Position numbers and translations under genes: made by a program. Under the pieces are notes generated by a model. It had not been told where the DNA came from. It ran no database searches and saw nothing but the letters and a program-made list of their open reading frames with translations. From NCBI GenBank assembly GCA_027487485.1, contig JAIYDN010000091.1:310001-374000 (forward strand): a stretch of 64,000 nucleotides of DNA. Reading direction: 5' to 3'. Shown here in pieces: positions 1 to 8,137 of the stretch (position 1 is its first letter; each line of letters starts with the position of its first letter). Source of the stretch: Planctomycetaceae bacterium. Lineage in GTDB: Bacteria; Planctomycetota; Planctomycetia; Pirellulales; Pirellulaceae.

Positions 1-734
1 TGATTCGCGCGGTCCCTTGGAGCGAGACCAGCTTTGTTGTGACCCTTTTCTCCAAAGACTTCGGAAAAGTCTCGGCGGTTGCGAAAGGAGCAAGACGCCT
101 CCGAAGCCCCTTCGAAACCTCATTGGATCTGCTAGCAAAATCACACATCGTCTTTATCCACAAAAATAACGACACACTAGATATTCTGACCGAAGCCAAA
201 CTCATTCGACGTTTCCGCTCCAGCCAAATCGCATTGCTACCTTTGTACTGCGGTTATTACGTTGCCGAGCTTTTGCTGGCATTAACTGAAGACCATCAAA
301 AGGTTGGCGAGCTCTATGAATTAGCCGACCTAACCCTTCAAGATTTGGACGCCGGAAAAAGTCCTGCCGAACTCGTGATGCGGTTCGAAATGCAGCTTCT
401 CAAAATGCTGGGACATTTGCCAACTTTTCATCTATGCGCGAGTTGCGGAAATCATGTAGAGTCCGACGAGGCTGGCGAGGAGACTCGGCTGGGTATTGCC
501 GCAGGAGGAATACTTTGCCAAAACTGCTTACCAGGGCAACGCTTTGTAATTCGTATCCGGGACCAAACTTTTCAGACCCTGATTCGCTTTGCAACCGCAG
601 AATGGCACCAAGACCCAGCCGCAATCGACAGCGAGTACCGAGGCGAAATTCGATTCGTCATGGAGAAGTTTATTTCGAATCTTGCTGACCGACATTTGCG
701 ACTGACGGATTTCTTAGAGGAACTGAAATACTAA
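1..734 (+). CDS. recO: DNA repair protein RecO (5' end outside window)
   Basis: RecO helps RecF/RecR load RecA onto gapped DNA during recombinational repair. The frame is open to the left edge: upstream of the GTG at 39 it reads IRAVPWSETSFVVTLFSKDF, which is the conserved OB-fold start of RecO, so the gene begins before the window and the GTG is not its start. Further in, the GKVSAVAKGARR segment and a zinc-finger-like Cys pair set (CASC, about 30 residues later CQNC) match the family. The visible part, about 244 residues, is nearly the usual length of 240-260. The BamD-like gene follows 20 bases downstream on the same strand and may be co-transcribed. Confidence 0.92.
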   Translation, partial: IRAVPWSETSFVVTLFSKDFGKVSAVAKGARRLRSPFETSLDLLAKSHIVFIHKNNDTLDILTEAKLIRRFRSSQIALLPLYCGYYVAELLLALTEDHQKVGELYELADLTLQDLDAGKSPAELVMRFEMQLLKMLGHLPTFHLCASCGNHVESDEAGEETRLGIAAGGILCQNCLPGQRFVIRIRDQTFQTLIRFATAEWHQDPAAIDSEYRGEIRFVMEKFISNLADRHLRLTDFLEELKY

Positions 735-754
735 CCCAATCTGAGAGACATGGC

Positions 755-2116
755 ATGGATAGCCATCCTAATCCCCACTCGCATTCTCAAATCGCTCGGT
801 CACCTGCCTTGGTGATCTCGTGTCTCGTCTTTTCTTCAGGCTGCGCATCGTTCGGCCTTTTCAAAAAGGAAGACGAGATGTACGAACGCGCCCGAAATGC
901 AATCGAAGGATACGAAGACAAGGAAGGGAATTGGGTGCGCCCCGAGGGAATTCGCGCCGACAAAGTTCGCGACAGTTCGCTTCCTAAATCGCTTCAGTGG
1001 ATCGAAAACATTGGGAAGAAACCCGTCAATAAAGAACTCGCCCGCAGCACCTACCTGGAAGCAGACCAAGTTTTCAAAAAGGCAATGACTCTGCAAGGGG
1101 AAGAACAACGAGATGCATATCGCGCGGCAGCCAAGCTGTACAACGAGGCCGGCAAGAACTGGGTCAGCAGTGCCTTGGAACAAGATGCATTCATGATGAC
1201 CGCCGAAAGCTACTTCTTCTCCGAAGACTACCCGAAGTCAGAAGACTTCTATTTGAAACTGCTTAAAAACTATCCTCGCACTCGGTACCAAGATCGTATC
1301 GATCAACGACTGATGGAAATTGGACGATTCTGGAAGCAATTCGAAGACGAATTTTATCATTTGAATCTCACGGACAAAAAACGCCCATTGAATGACACAC
1401 GCAAGCACGGCGTCCGAGTGCTCGAAAAAATGCGGCTGAATAACCCGACAGGAAAGCTTGCCGATGATGTAACCATCGAATTGGCGAACACCAATTTTGA
1501 ACGTGAAAACTGGAACGATGCGTTAGACACTTATCAAGATCTGATCACCACGTATCCCGACAGCCCCCACCAATTTGACGCTCACTTTTTGGGGGTCAAA
1601 GCGGCGCTCATGTCATACCAAGGACCGGAATACTCCGAAGAGCCGCTCGAGAAAGCAGACAAGATGATCAAGCAAATGGTCCGTCAGTTTCCTCAAAAAG
1701 CCCGTGAAGAAGAGGAAAAGATCAAGGAAGCCTTTATCGAAGTTCGCTATCGACGCGCCGAACGGCTCTACACCCAAGCCAAGTATCGTTACAACAAGAG
1801 CGAAGCTCGCGCTGCCCGTATGCACTGCACAGAAATTCTATCGAAGTACAGCGACACTCCGTTTGCAGACCAAGCCAAGGAGATGATGGAACAAACAGGC
1901 GGTATGCCTGCCGAACCCGTGCAGCAACTGAGCTGGCTGGCGGATCTATTTCCAAGCCGCGACAAGATCAAGCCCCTGCTAAAGCCAACCCCGAACATCG
2001 ATCAAATCGACGAGGTCCAGCGAGACATCTTGGAACGCACGGCCGATCGTAATACCGAAGTGGTCCCGGACTGGCTCAAGGATTCTCCAACCAGCGGCAA
2101 CACCGTCAAGCGATGA
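755..2116 (+). CDS. BamD-like outer-membrane lipoprotein with TPR-type repeats
   Basis: Likely a periplasm-facing lipoprotein of the BamD/YfiO family, which supports folding of beta-barrel proteins into the outer membrane. A hydrophobic stretch at residues 18-28 ends in a lipobox with Cys30 (FSSGC). Helical repeats follow that resemble TPRs, for example AESYFFSEDYPKSEDFYLKL and NWNDALDTYQDLITTYPDSP. At 453 residues it is much longer than proteobacterial BamD (about 245), because of an extra N-terminal and a charged C-terminal region; long forms are usual in planctomycetes. A GAGAGA stretch 6 bases before ATG 755 supports this start. The stop overlaps the next gene in ATGA, so the two are probably translationally coupled. 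The BamD role is inferred from family resemblance and from the LptE-like neighbour. Confidence 0.78.
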   Translation: MDSHPNPHSHSQIARSPALVISCLVFSSGCASFGLFKKEDEMYERARNAIEGYEDKEGNWVRPEGIRADKVRDSSLPKSLQWIENIGKKPVNKELARSTYLEADQVFKKAMTLQGEEQRDAYRAAAKLYNEAGKNWVSSALEQDAFMMTAESYFFSEDYPKSEDFYLKLLKNYPRTRYQDRIDQRLMEIGRFWKQFEDEFYHLNLTDKKRPLNDTRKHGVRVLEKMRLNNPTGKLADDVTIELANTNFERENWNDALDTYQDLITTYPDSPHQFDAHFLGVKAALMSYQGPEYSEEPLEKADKMIKQMVRQFPQKAREEEEKIKEAFIEVRYRRAERLYTQAKYRYNKSEARAARMHCTEILSKYSDTPFADQAKEMMEQTGGMPAEPVQQLSWLADLFPSRDKIKPLLKPTPNIDQIDEVQRDILERTADRNTEVVPDWLKDSPTSGNTVKR

Positions 2117-2682
2117 TCGGCTCACAAACTCCCGAACCCCGATTCGCGAAGCTCATTCTTGGCTGCCTGATGTCCGGCGGCCTGTTAACCGGCTGTCTGT
2201 TGCCACTGGGATGCGCTGGATACCAAATCGGCACCCGTAATCTCTATCGCAACAACGTTCGCACCGTTCACGTTCCCATCATCAAAAGCGATTCGTTCCG
2301 CCCTGAGCTCGGCGTGATGCTGACTGAAGCCGTTCAAAAAGAGATCGAGAAAAGAACACCCTACAAGTTAACGGATCAAGCCACCGCCGATTCCATTCTG
2401 GAATGCCGTCTAACCTCCGATTCCAAACGAGTGGTCAGCGAAACCAACACCGACGAACCACGTGTGATCACGTCGGTAATGACAGTCGAACTCTTCTGGA
2501 ACGACCGTCGTGGACTTCCATTGATTGCAACACGTTTCTTGCCTACCGGTGAAACCACCTTCTACTTTGCAGAGAACGTAGACTTTGTCCCCGAAGCCGG
2601 ACAGTCTATTGCAACGGCCCAATTGCGGTCGGTGGAGCGATTAGCCAACCATATCGTGGACCAAATGGAACTCCGCTGGTAA
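2113..2682 (+). CDS. LptE-like outer-membrane lipoprotein
   Basis: Resembles the LptE family, the lipoprotein partner of the LptD translocon that puts lipopolysaccharide into the outer leaflet. It has a signal segment with two possible lipobox cysteines (Cys28 and Cys34); the second, LPLGC followed by AGYQIG, fits the usual GCGY/F-type start of mature LptE. NNVRTVHVPIIKSDSFRPEL and the later LTEAVQKEIEKRTPYKL are the typical beta-strand and helix pattern of the family, and 189 residues is the usual length. It overlaps the BamD-like gene by 4 bases. The pair looks like an outer-membrane assembly unit. Planctomycete LptE annotation rests on sequence family only. Confidence 0.78.
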   Translation: MIGSQTPEPRFAKLILGCLMSGGLLTGCLLPLGCAGYQIGTRNLYRNNVRTVHVPIIKSDSFRPELGVMLTEAVQKEIEKRTPYKLTDQATADSILECRLTSDSKRVVSETNTDEPRVITSVMTVELFWNDRRGLPLIATRFLPTGETTFYFAENVDFVPEAGQSIATAQLRSVERLANHIVDQMELRW

Positions 2683-2690
2683 CCAGCGGA
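2672..2690 (+). other. Perfect hairpin with the lptE-like stop codon as its loop
   Basis: TCCGCTGG and CCAGCGGA form perfect 8-base arms and the only loop bases are TAA, the stop codon of the LptE-like gene. No T-run follows, so it is not a standard intrinsic terminator. It could stabilise the 3' end of the mRNA or pause ribosomes or polymerase, or it could be chance. Confidence 0.5.
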
Positions 2691-2859
2691 ATCGCAGACG
2701 CTAGCTTTGACGGTATCCCCAGCAGGTCTAACCGCTACGCAGCTAAGCATGTAACCACAACTGGTTCAGCATAATCACGTAGGCGAGTCTCTCAGAGACT
2801 TTTGCTTAGGTGCTTAGTACCTTTTGATGTTGCGTATGTTTGGCCCGGTCGCGCATGTT

Positions 2860-3060
2860 AGGCCTGGAGGGCCGACATATCCAGTGCCGGTGGCGCGAGC
2901 CACCGGTTCACAAATCTTAACCAACAAAGGCCTGAAGGGCCGACACACTGGCATTTGTGTCGCCCCTTCAGGCCTGCAAGAATGTTTATTAGCACGTTCC
3001 GGTGGCTCGCGCCACCGGCAATGGGTGTGTCGGGCTTTCAGCCCTTGCAAACGATGCGCA
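2860..3060. repeat. Intergenic block of nested palindromes
   Basis: The gap 2691-3169 holds no credible gene. It contains two mirror-image hairpins: CCGGTGGC-GCGA-GCCACCGG (2887-2906) and CCGGTGGC-TCGC-GCCACCGG (2999-3018), so a GCGA (GNRA-type) tetraloop appears on the plus strand in the first and on the minus strand in the second. Between them, 2928-2975 is a near-perfect inverted repeat with arms of about 20 bases (AGGCCTGAAGGG ... CCCCTTCAGGCCT). It lies between convergent genes, so it may act as a two-way terminator or be a REP-like element. Confidence 0.65.
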
Positions 3061-3169
3061 ATATCAAAACTAGCGCCCACGGCACAAGTTGAACCCTGGC
3101 AATCATTCAGGGGTAGCGTGCTATTGGCCGGATCAGTGAGAACGGCTCGAGAAATCGTCTGCCAAGCAC

Positions 3170-5215
3170 TTACTTGCGAATGATCGGCGCGGGTACGATT
3201 GCCTTGGCCGAAGACAATGGCTGCGTTCCAATCGATTTCTGCGGATCAGAACTGGATAGCAAGCCAGTCATCCGTTCGTTGTACAAAGCCACAGCCCGCG
3301 TTGCATGCCCCCGAGGTCCAATGGGCCACTTCTGATCTCGTTTGTCATAGATCTTCGAAAGAAGGAAATCAATGCCCCGGGCAATCTTAGGCTGCTTGAT
3401 CTCCTCATCGGTCAACGTGAACATCAACCATTCCAACATGTGACCCGAGGTCTGGACCTTGCGTTCTTCATTCGGTTCGTTGGCTCGGCCTTCATACCAA
3501 TCGGTACTGAAACTGCCATCCGGATTCTGAAGCTGCAGCGTGTAGGCAACATACTCGCGAACGAACTTGGCTGCCCGTGCATATTGACCATTGATCGGTT
3601 GGTTTTGCAACTGCCGCTGACGAACCGAAAAGGAGAAGCCCATCAAACGATGCGTACCACCACACGCGGAACCATTCACCGGCTGAGCCAATTCCTCTTG
3701 AATGAGTTTCGGAATGCTCCATATCTTGCCATCGTTGGCTTTCCATTGCTTGTTCGAATCAAGATAGTAGGACAATCCAATCAGCTTGAAAGTTAGCTCT
3801 GATTTTTCCTTGCAAGTCGCCATCTCGTAACGAACCAAGTCTTCTACCTTGAACTGAGACGCTCCAATCTGAATCGGATAATCGAGCGGAACGTTGGACT
3901 GAGCTAAAATCGCCAGAAACTGACCCTCGTGCCCCTGAACTCCTCCGCCAACATTCGGGATAAAGCTGCGCCCTTTGGGGGTGAACATGCGTTGAGTGCG
4001 ACAAGTGCCGTTGTGACACATCCATCCAATGGCATTCACTCGGCTCTGTCCATGAACCAGCTCGTAATCACTACCGAATGCTATCAATGCATGCATCACT
4101 GCCCATGGAGACCGAACCGAAGTCGATTCCGGATTCTGAAGATAGTATTGCAGACAAGCGTTGGCCTTCAACAATCGACGCTCAAGCTCCGGTTCAATAA
4201 CCTGCTTCTTGACGATGGGTGGCACCGGCTTGCTGGGGACCGACTGACCTTCGGTTTTGTTCTCGATGGATGGTTCCGCAATCCGGATTTCTTTTCGATG
4301 TGCTCCGGGTTTGCTCGCTTTGAGAGCATCGACTCCCTGCAGTTCCTTGCCACTCGATATTTTCGAAGCATCGATTTTTGGTTCATCTTGCTCCATCAGG
4401 GAGTCAGGATCATGCTGCGGAACTTCGTTCGATTTGCCTTTCAAATCGCTCGAGTCTTCGGTTTCAAAGGGTGTTCGAATCGCGCGCGCCACAGGCTTCT
4501 TGGGAACTTCCGTTTTTGGGGCCACATCGGCAAGTGCGGTATCCTCGACCACGCGATCGGCGATGCTGGCATCTTCTTGCGTTGCATGGTCCGGTTCTGT
4601 CTTCTGCTCCAGCTCGTGAACGTCGGTAGATGTTGTTTTGGAGAGAAGCTCCGGCGGCTCGAGTTTCGATTCGGTTATCTGATGGTTTTGCTTCGCTTGT
4701 TCGCTTTCACCCGATTGACTTGGATCCTCAGGCTCGTCGACCGCAGCGGGAGCTGGACCTTCCGCTTGGTAAGGAATCAGCGTTGGCCTGATCAACCAGG
4801 AATACACCGAAAGACTTGGTGCGAAGCTAGCATTTGCAAGTTCGAAGGCTAATGCCAAATTGTTTTCGTCGCTAGGGATCTCTTCTTCCTGTGCCAGGTC
4901 GACAAACTCCGGTTCCTCAGAATCGTTGCCGCTCAACAAACGTGTATCGGCGGAGCCAATGATCAGCCAACCTTCGTCGTCGGAATTCTCTTGGGTCTCT
5001 GATGCGTCGTCCGTGGATTCTTGGCGATCTTCCCACTCGATCATCGGCGGCTCTTGCGATTTCGCATCCGAGCGATCTGGCAAGCGAAGCGCGTTTGGTT
5101 TTTCACTCCGACTAGGCGGATCTTGACCAAGCAACGTGCTCGAAATGGTAAAATCGGCAACCAGCGTAAGACAACCAAAATGAATGCAAAGGAATCGACG
5201 AAGCCATAGCTGCAT
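3170..5215 (-). CDS. Secreted protein with low-complexity middle and toroid-like C-terminal domain
   Basis: Function unknown. An N-terminal hydrophobic stretch (residues 5-30) looks like a signal peptide. Residues from about 35 to 340 are acidic, proline- and lysine-rich and probably disordered. From about 345 to 660 the sequence is folded-looking, with LLKANACLQYYLQNP and LQLQNPDGSFSTDWY; the latter resembles the QxxDGSF repeats of alpha/alpha-toroid proteins such as prenyltransferases and terpene cyclases. The catalytic Asp-rich motifs of those enzymes were not seen, so it is more likely a structural or binding toroid. The gene is on the opposite strand to lptE and shares its strand with the HEAT lipoprotein 118 bases upstream. 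Confidence 0.75.
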   Translation of the reverse strand: MQLWLRRFLCIHFGCLTLVADFTISSTLLGQDPPSRSEKPNALRLPDRSDAKSQEPPMIEWEDRQESTDDASETQENSDDEGWLIIGSADTRLLSGNDSEEPEFVDLAQEEEIPSDENNLALAFELANASFAPSLSVYSWLIRPTLIPYQAEGPAPAAVDEPEDPSQSGESEQAKQNHQITESKLEPPELLSKTTSTDVHELEQKTEPDHATQEDASIADRVVEDTALADVAPKTEVPKKPVARAIRTPFETEDSSDLKGKSNEVPQHDPDSLMEQDEPKIDASKISSGKELQGVDALKASKPGAHRKEIRIAEPSIENKTEGQSVPSKPVPPIVKKQVIEPELERRLLKANACLQYYLQNPESTSVRSPWAVMHALIAFGSDYELVHGQSRVNAIGWMCHNGTCRTQRMFTPKGRSFIPNVGGGVQGHEGQFLAILAQSNVPLDYPIQIGASQFKVEDLVRYEMATCKEKSELTFKLIGLSYYLDSNKQWKANDGKIWSIPKLIQEELAQPVNGSACGGTHRLMGFSFSVRQRQLQNQPINGQYARAAKFVREYVAYTLQLQNPDGSFSTDWYEGRANEPNEERKVQTSGHMLEWLMFTLTDEEIKQPKIARGIDFLLSKIYDKRDQKWPIGPRGHATRAVALYNERMTGLLSSSDPQKSIGTQPLSSAKAIVPAPIIRK

Positions 5216-5333
5216 TATTAAAAAGCACCATTCCTACGCGAAACGTTCCGGTTCATCGACACAGACATTGGTATCGGCGAGCTTCCCCTATCCGATACAA
5301 TCTTTACTGTCCGAAAATTCGGGAACTCGACAC

Positions 5334-6041
5334 TTACCTCAAGAAGGGAATGTAAGACTGCATCGACTCGGCAAGCGATGCGGTGGGTGGCTCCACTTCC
5401 TCACCGGCTAGGTAGCGTTTCCACAACGACACGTCCCCTTTAAAGTCTTTGCCTGTAAAGTCCTTGAGAGCAATAGACGCATGGTACTGCATCGCCGGCG
5501 AGCGATCGTTCAGTTGCTTCGAAAGGAATTGCTTGACCTCGTCCGAACGATGTGTCCCCAACGATTCTGTTGCAGCCAACCGAACGCTCTGGCTGGTATC
5601 GGCAGCTGCAAGGGCTAGCAAAGTTTTCGTAGTTTCTGGACTTGGGTATTTTTTCAATACCTTACTGACCTCAAGGCGAACCTTGTCGTTTTTGTCTTTG
5701 GCTAGATTGATGATGGTTCCGGTGGCTTCAGGACGCTCCACCACTTCCCCGAGCGCTAGAACGGCCTCGCGTCGCAGTTCGGGGCTACTTTCTTTTTCGA
5801 CGACTCCGTTGATCGTGTTGATCCACTTCAATTGCTCTTCACTGGGCATGTAACGGAAACGCTCTTTGACCAAACGCATTTCTTCGACGCGTTGCGAGTA
5901 CACAGGCCCTCGTTCACGATCCTTCTTCCATTCATTTTGAATGACAGGATTCAAGCGTTTCAGTTGAAACATGGGCCCATCGATGCAACCGCAGCATCCT
6001 AAAACGGCAAGTAAACAGAGCAAATGACAGGCTTGACGCAT
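5334..6041 (-). CDS. HEAT-repeat lipoprotein
   Basis: About 235 residues from the ATG at 6041. This start was chosen over an upstream one because it gives a clean lipoprotein signal, MRQACHLLCLLAVLGCCGC, with the mature Cys at 19. The remainder holds HEAT/PBS-lyase-type helical repeats, such as ELRREAVLALGEVVERPEAT, KVRLEVSKVLKKYPSPETT and SVRLAATESLGTHRSDEV, which usually act as protein-binding scaffolds. It should be anchored to the membrane facing the periplasm. The divergent PQQ-propeller gene begins 190 bases away, so the gap 6042-6230 should carry two promoters. No partner can be named. Confidence 0.8.
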   Translation of the reverse strand: MRQACHLLCLLAVLGCCGCIDGPMFQLKRLNPVIQNEWKKDRERGPVYSQRVEEMRLVKERFRYMPSEEQLKWINTINGVVEKESSPELRREAVLALGEVVERPEATGTIINLAKDKNDKVRLEVSKVLKKYPSPETTKTLLALAAADTSQSVRLAATESLGTHRSDEVKQFLSKQLNDRSPAMQYHASIALKDFTGKDFKGDVSLWKRYLAGEEVEPPTASLAESMQSYIPFLR

Positions 6042-6230
6042 GCCAAACGTTCTTTTTGTTTTTGCGACCCAGCGTGTTTCGTCCACGAAATCTATCCCGT
6101 TGCTGACGATTATGAATATACTTGTGGAACACAGTACCAAACCACGATTGACAATCGCTAGATCAAAATGAAAAGCCTGAACCACGTTTCCAAGCAAGTG
6201 GTTGAACACCCCCAAACAGCCCTACGACCC

Positions 6231-7388
6231 ATGATCCATTCCAAGTTCGTGTTCGTTTCTTCCCTCGGTTGCCATCTTGGCCTGTTCCTGTGTCTTACCG
6301 CTCAAGCGATTGCTTCGGATTGGCCCGTCGCTCGAGGCGACGCGCAAGGGACTGCTGTCTCCAAAGACAGTCTTCCTGAAAAACCTGAAGTGCTTTGGGA
6401 ATATAAAACCAAATCCGATAAAGCGGGCTTCGAGGGTACGCCCGTGGTCGCAAAAGGCCGACTCTACGTCGGCGACTTCGAAGGTGCTTTAGTTGCAATC
6501 GATGCCAGCAAGGGAACCGAACTTTGGTCCCAAAAGACTCCCGATGGATTTATAACCTCGGCCGCAATCCAAAACGACCAAGTGGTTATCGGCGATTTTA
6601 GCGGGCAAGTCTACTGCTTCAACGCGGTTGATGGATCCCCTCTATGGAAAAAGGAAATCGATCAACAAATCGCCTCGGGCCCAAGCTTTTTCAATGACCA
6701 AGTGCTGATCACCAGTGAAAGCGGCTCGATGACTGCCATGAATCTGAGCGACGGCGAAACCAAATGGAACTACGCAACTGGGGACCAATTACGATCCTCC
6801 GCAACCATCTGGAAATCGTTCTCCTTGCTAGGTGGATGCGATGGCCGACTTCATAAAATTGATTTAATTGCCGGCCAACCCAACGGCGATGGCTTGCCAT
6901 TGGAGGCTCCCACGCTCAGCACCCCCAGCGTCATCGGAAACATCGCCATTGTTCCTACTCAACCGGGCGTAGTGTTAGCCATTGATGTCGAGACCAATAC
7001 TGTCCTCTGGAAATTCGCCAACCAAGAACTTTCCAATGACATCCGAGCTTGCTCGGCAGCCTTGGGCGAAGTACGCGATGGCAAGGTCCAAGGGATTGCT
7101 GTCGTTACCACCCGGAATCGAAGACTTGTCGGTTTGGACCTTCAAGACGGTTCGGTCCTTTGGTCGTATACCCTAAAAAAACGATCTGATGGTTCGCCAA
7201 TCATTTGCGATGGTAGAGCCTGGGTAGGGGCGGCAGATGGAATGGTTTACGCTGTTGATCTGAAGACGGGAATGGAAACTTGGTCTTACCAGCTCTCGGG
7301 CCAAATTCTTGCATCGCCAGCCGTCGCAGATGGCAAACTCTATATCGCAACAGAAAAGGGCAGTGTCGTTTGCTTCGGCCAAAAATGA
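6231..7388 (+). CDS. Exported PQQ-type beta-propeller protein
   Basis: The protein carries repeated WxxxxGxxxxxxV-type propeller blades with VAIDASKGTELWSQKT, YCFNAVDGSPLWKKEI, TAMNLSDGETKWNYATG and YAVDLKTGMETWSYQLSG, the PQQ-like/YrzE-BamB pattern. The ATG at 6231 gives a standard signal peptide (MIHSKF to AQAIA-SDWP); an in-frame ATG at 6168 is possible but puts 21 extra residues before it. Planctomycetes carry many such propellers, most of unknown function. They may be BamB-like scaffolds or quinoprotein-like enzymes; no PQQ or metal ligands could be assigned by eye. It is divergent from the HEAT lipoprotein. Confidence 0.82.
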   Translation: MIHSKFVFVSSLGCHLGLFLCLTAQAIASDWPVARGDAQGTAVSKDSLPEKPEVLWEYKTKSDKAGFEGTPVVAKGRLYVGDFEGALVAIDASKGTELWSQKTPDGFITSAAIQNDQVVIGDFSGQVYCFNAVDGSPLWKKEIDQQIASGPSFFNDQVLITSESGSMTAMNLSDGETKWNYATGDQLRSSATIWKSFSLLGGCDGRLHKIDLIAGQPNGDGLPLEAPTLSTPSVIGNIAIVPTQPGVVLAIDVETNTVLWKFANQELSNDIRACSAALGEVRDGKVQGIAVVTTRNRRLVGLDLQDGSVLWSYTLKKRSDGSPIICDGRAWVGAADGMVYAVDLKTGMETWSYQLSGQILASPAVADGKLYIATEKGSVVCFGQK

Positions 7389-7530
7389 ATTGATCTGGTC
7401 TCAGAAATTTAAATCGTCTATTTCTTAACCCCAGCGGCCTTCATGCCACAGCGTCCTTCAAGATGGACTCCCATGAGGGATCGGGCCACAGACATTTGAA
7501 ATTCATAGATCAAAGCGCGATCAACGGACC

Positions 7531-8115
7531 ATGGCACGCTCTCTACAGAACTCGTTTCAGCAATCTGCTTCCAATGTGGGGCAAGTGCGTCTGTATGTTG
7601 CGTTGCTTCTAACTGGGATGATTGCAAGCCTCTTTTCTGGTTGCCAACAAGGCCCCGGTGGTATGGCCATGCGTCAATCTCAACAAGATAGCGATCGATT
7701 GCTCAGCGAATTTCGAGCTCAGAAGAAGCGTGCTGAGGAAGCTGAAGCAAGGAACGCTCAATTGGAACAGCGTCTCGCCGAAAGCGAAAAGCTACTTGCA
7801 CTCGGCCCGAGTCCTAAAGGGAACTCTCGCAGCCGATCTTCCAGCAATCGTTCCTTGGGGGAAGCTGTCGATTCCCGTCGAGCTGGCATCACATTATCCG
7901 AACGGGACTCAACCCGATCCAGCTTGAGCCGTAATCCAACCAAGTCTGGCTTACCTGACGTGACGCCAGGCACGCCAGGGCGTTTCACATCAGGTCAAAG
8001 CAACAACGCGGGCAACAATCTTGATCCGATTTCACTAGGCAGCTCGGGCGAAGACCTACGAGGCGACCGCAGCCGCGAATCGCAATGGCGCCCCATCTCA
8101 AAACCAAATCGCTAA
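7531..8115 (+). CDS. Coiled-coil lipoprotein, unknown function
   Basis: A 194-residue protein of unknown function. A hydrophobic segment (residues 20-36) ends in LFSGC, so Cys38 is a probable lipidated residue. Residues about 48-95 form a heptad-rich coiled coil (LLSEFRAQKKRAEEAEARNA, LEQRLAESEKLLAL). The C-terminal half is Ser/Arg/Gly-rich and probably disordered. It ends 22 bases before the 3' end of the convergent polysaccharide locus. Coiled-coil lipoproteins of this type often bridge envelope layers, but nothing here proves that. Confidence 0.72.
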   Translation: MARSLQNSFQQSASNVGQVRLYVALLLTGMIASLFSGCQQGPGGMAMRQSQQDSDRLLSEFRAQKKRAEEAEARNAQLEQRLAESEKLLALGPSPKGNSRSRSSSNRSLGEAVDSRRAGITLSERDSTRSSLSRNPTKSGLPDVTPGTPGRFTSGQSNNAGNNLDPISLGSSGEDLRGDRSRESQWRPISKPNR

Positions 8116-8137
8116 TTTGGATTATTTCTTAGAACCA

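Noticed and set aside
2814-3183. Short frames in both directions over the palindromic block
   Set aside because: They follow from the inverted repeats themselves and show no protein likeness.
3929-4852. Plus-strand open frame of 307 codons inside the 3170-5215 gene
   Set aside because: It is the mirror of a real exported protein, has no family likeness and is rich in unlikely residues.
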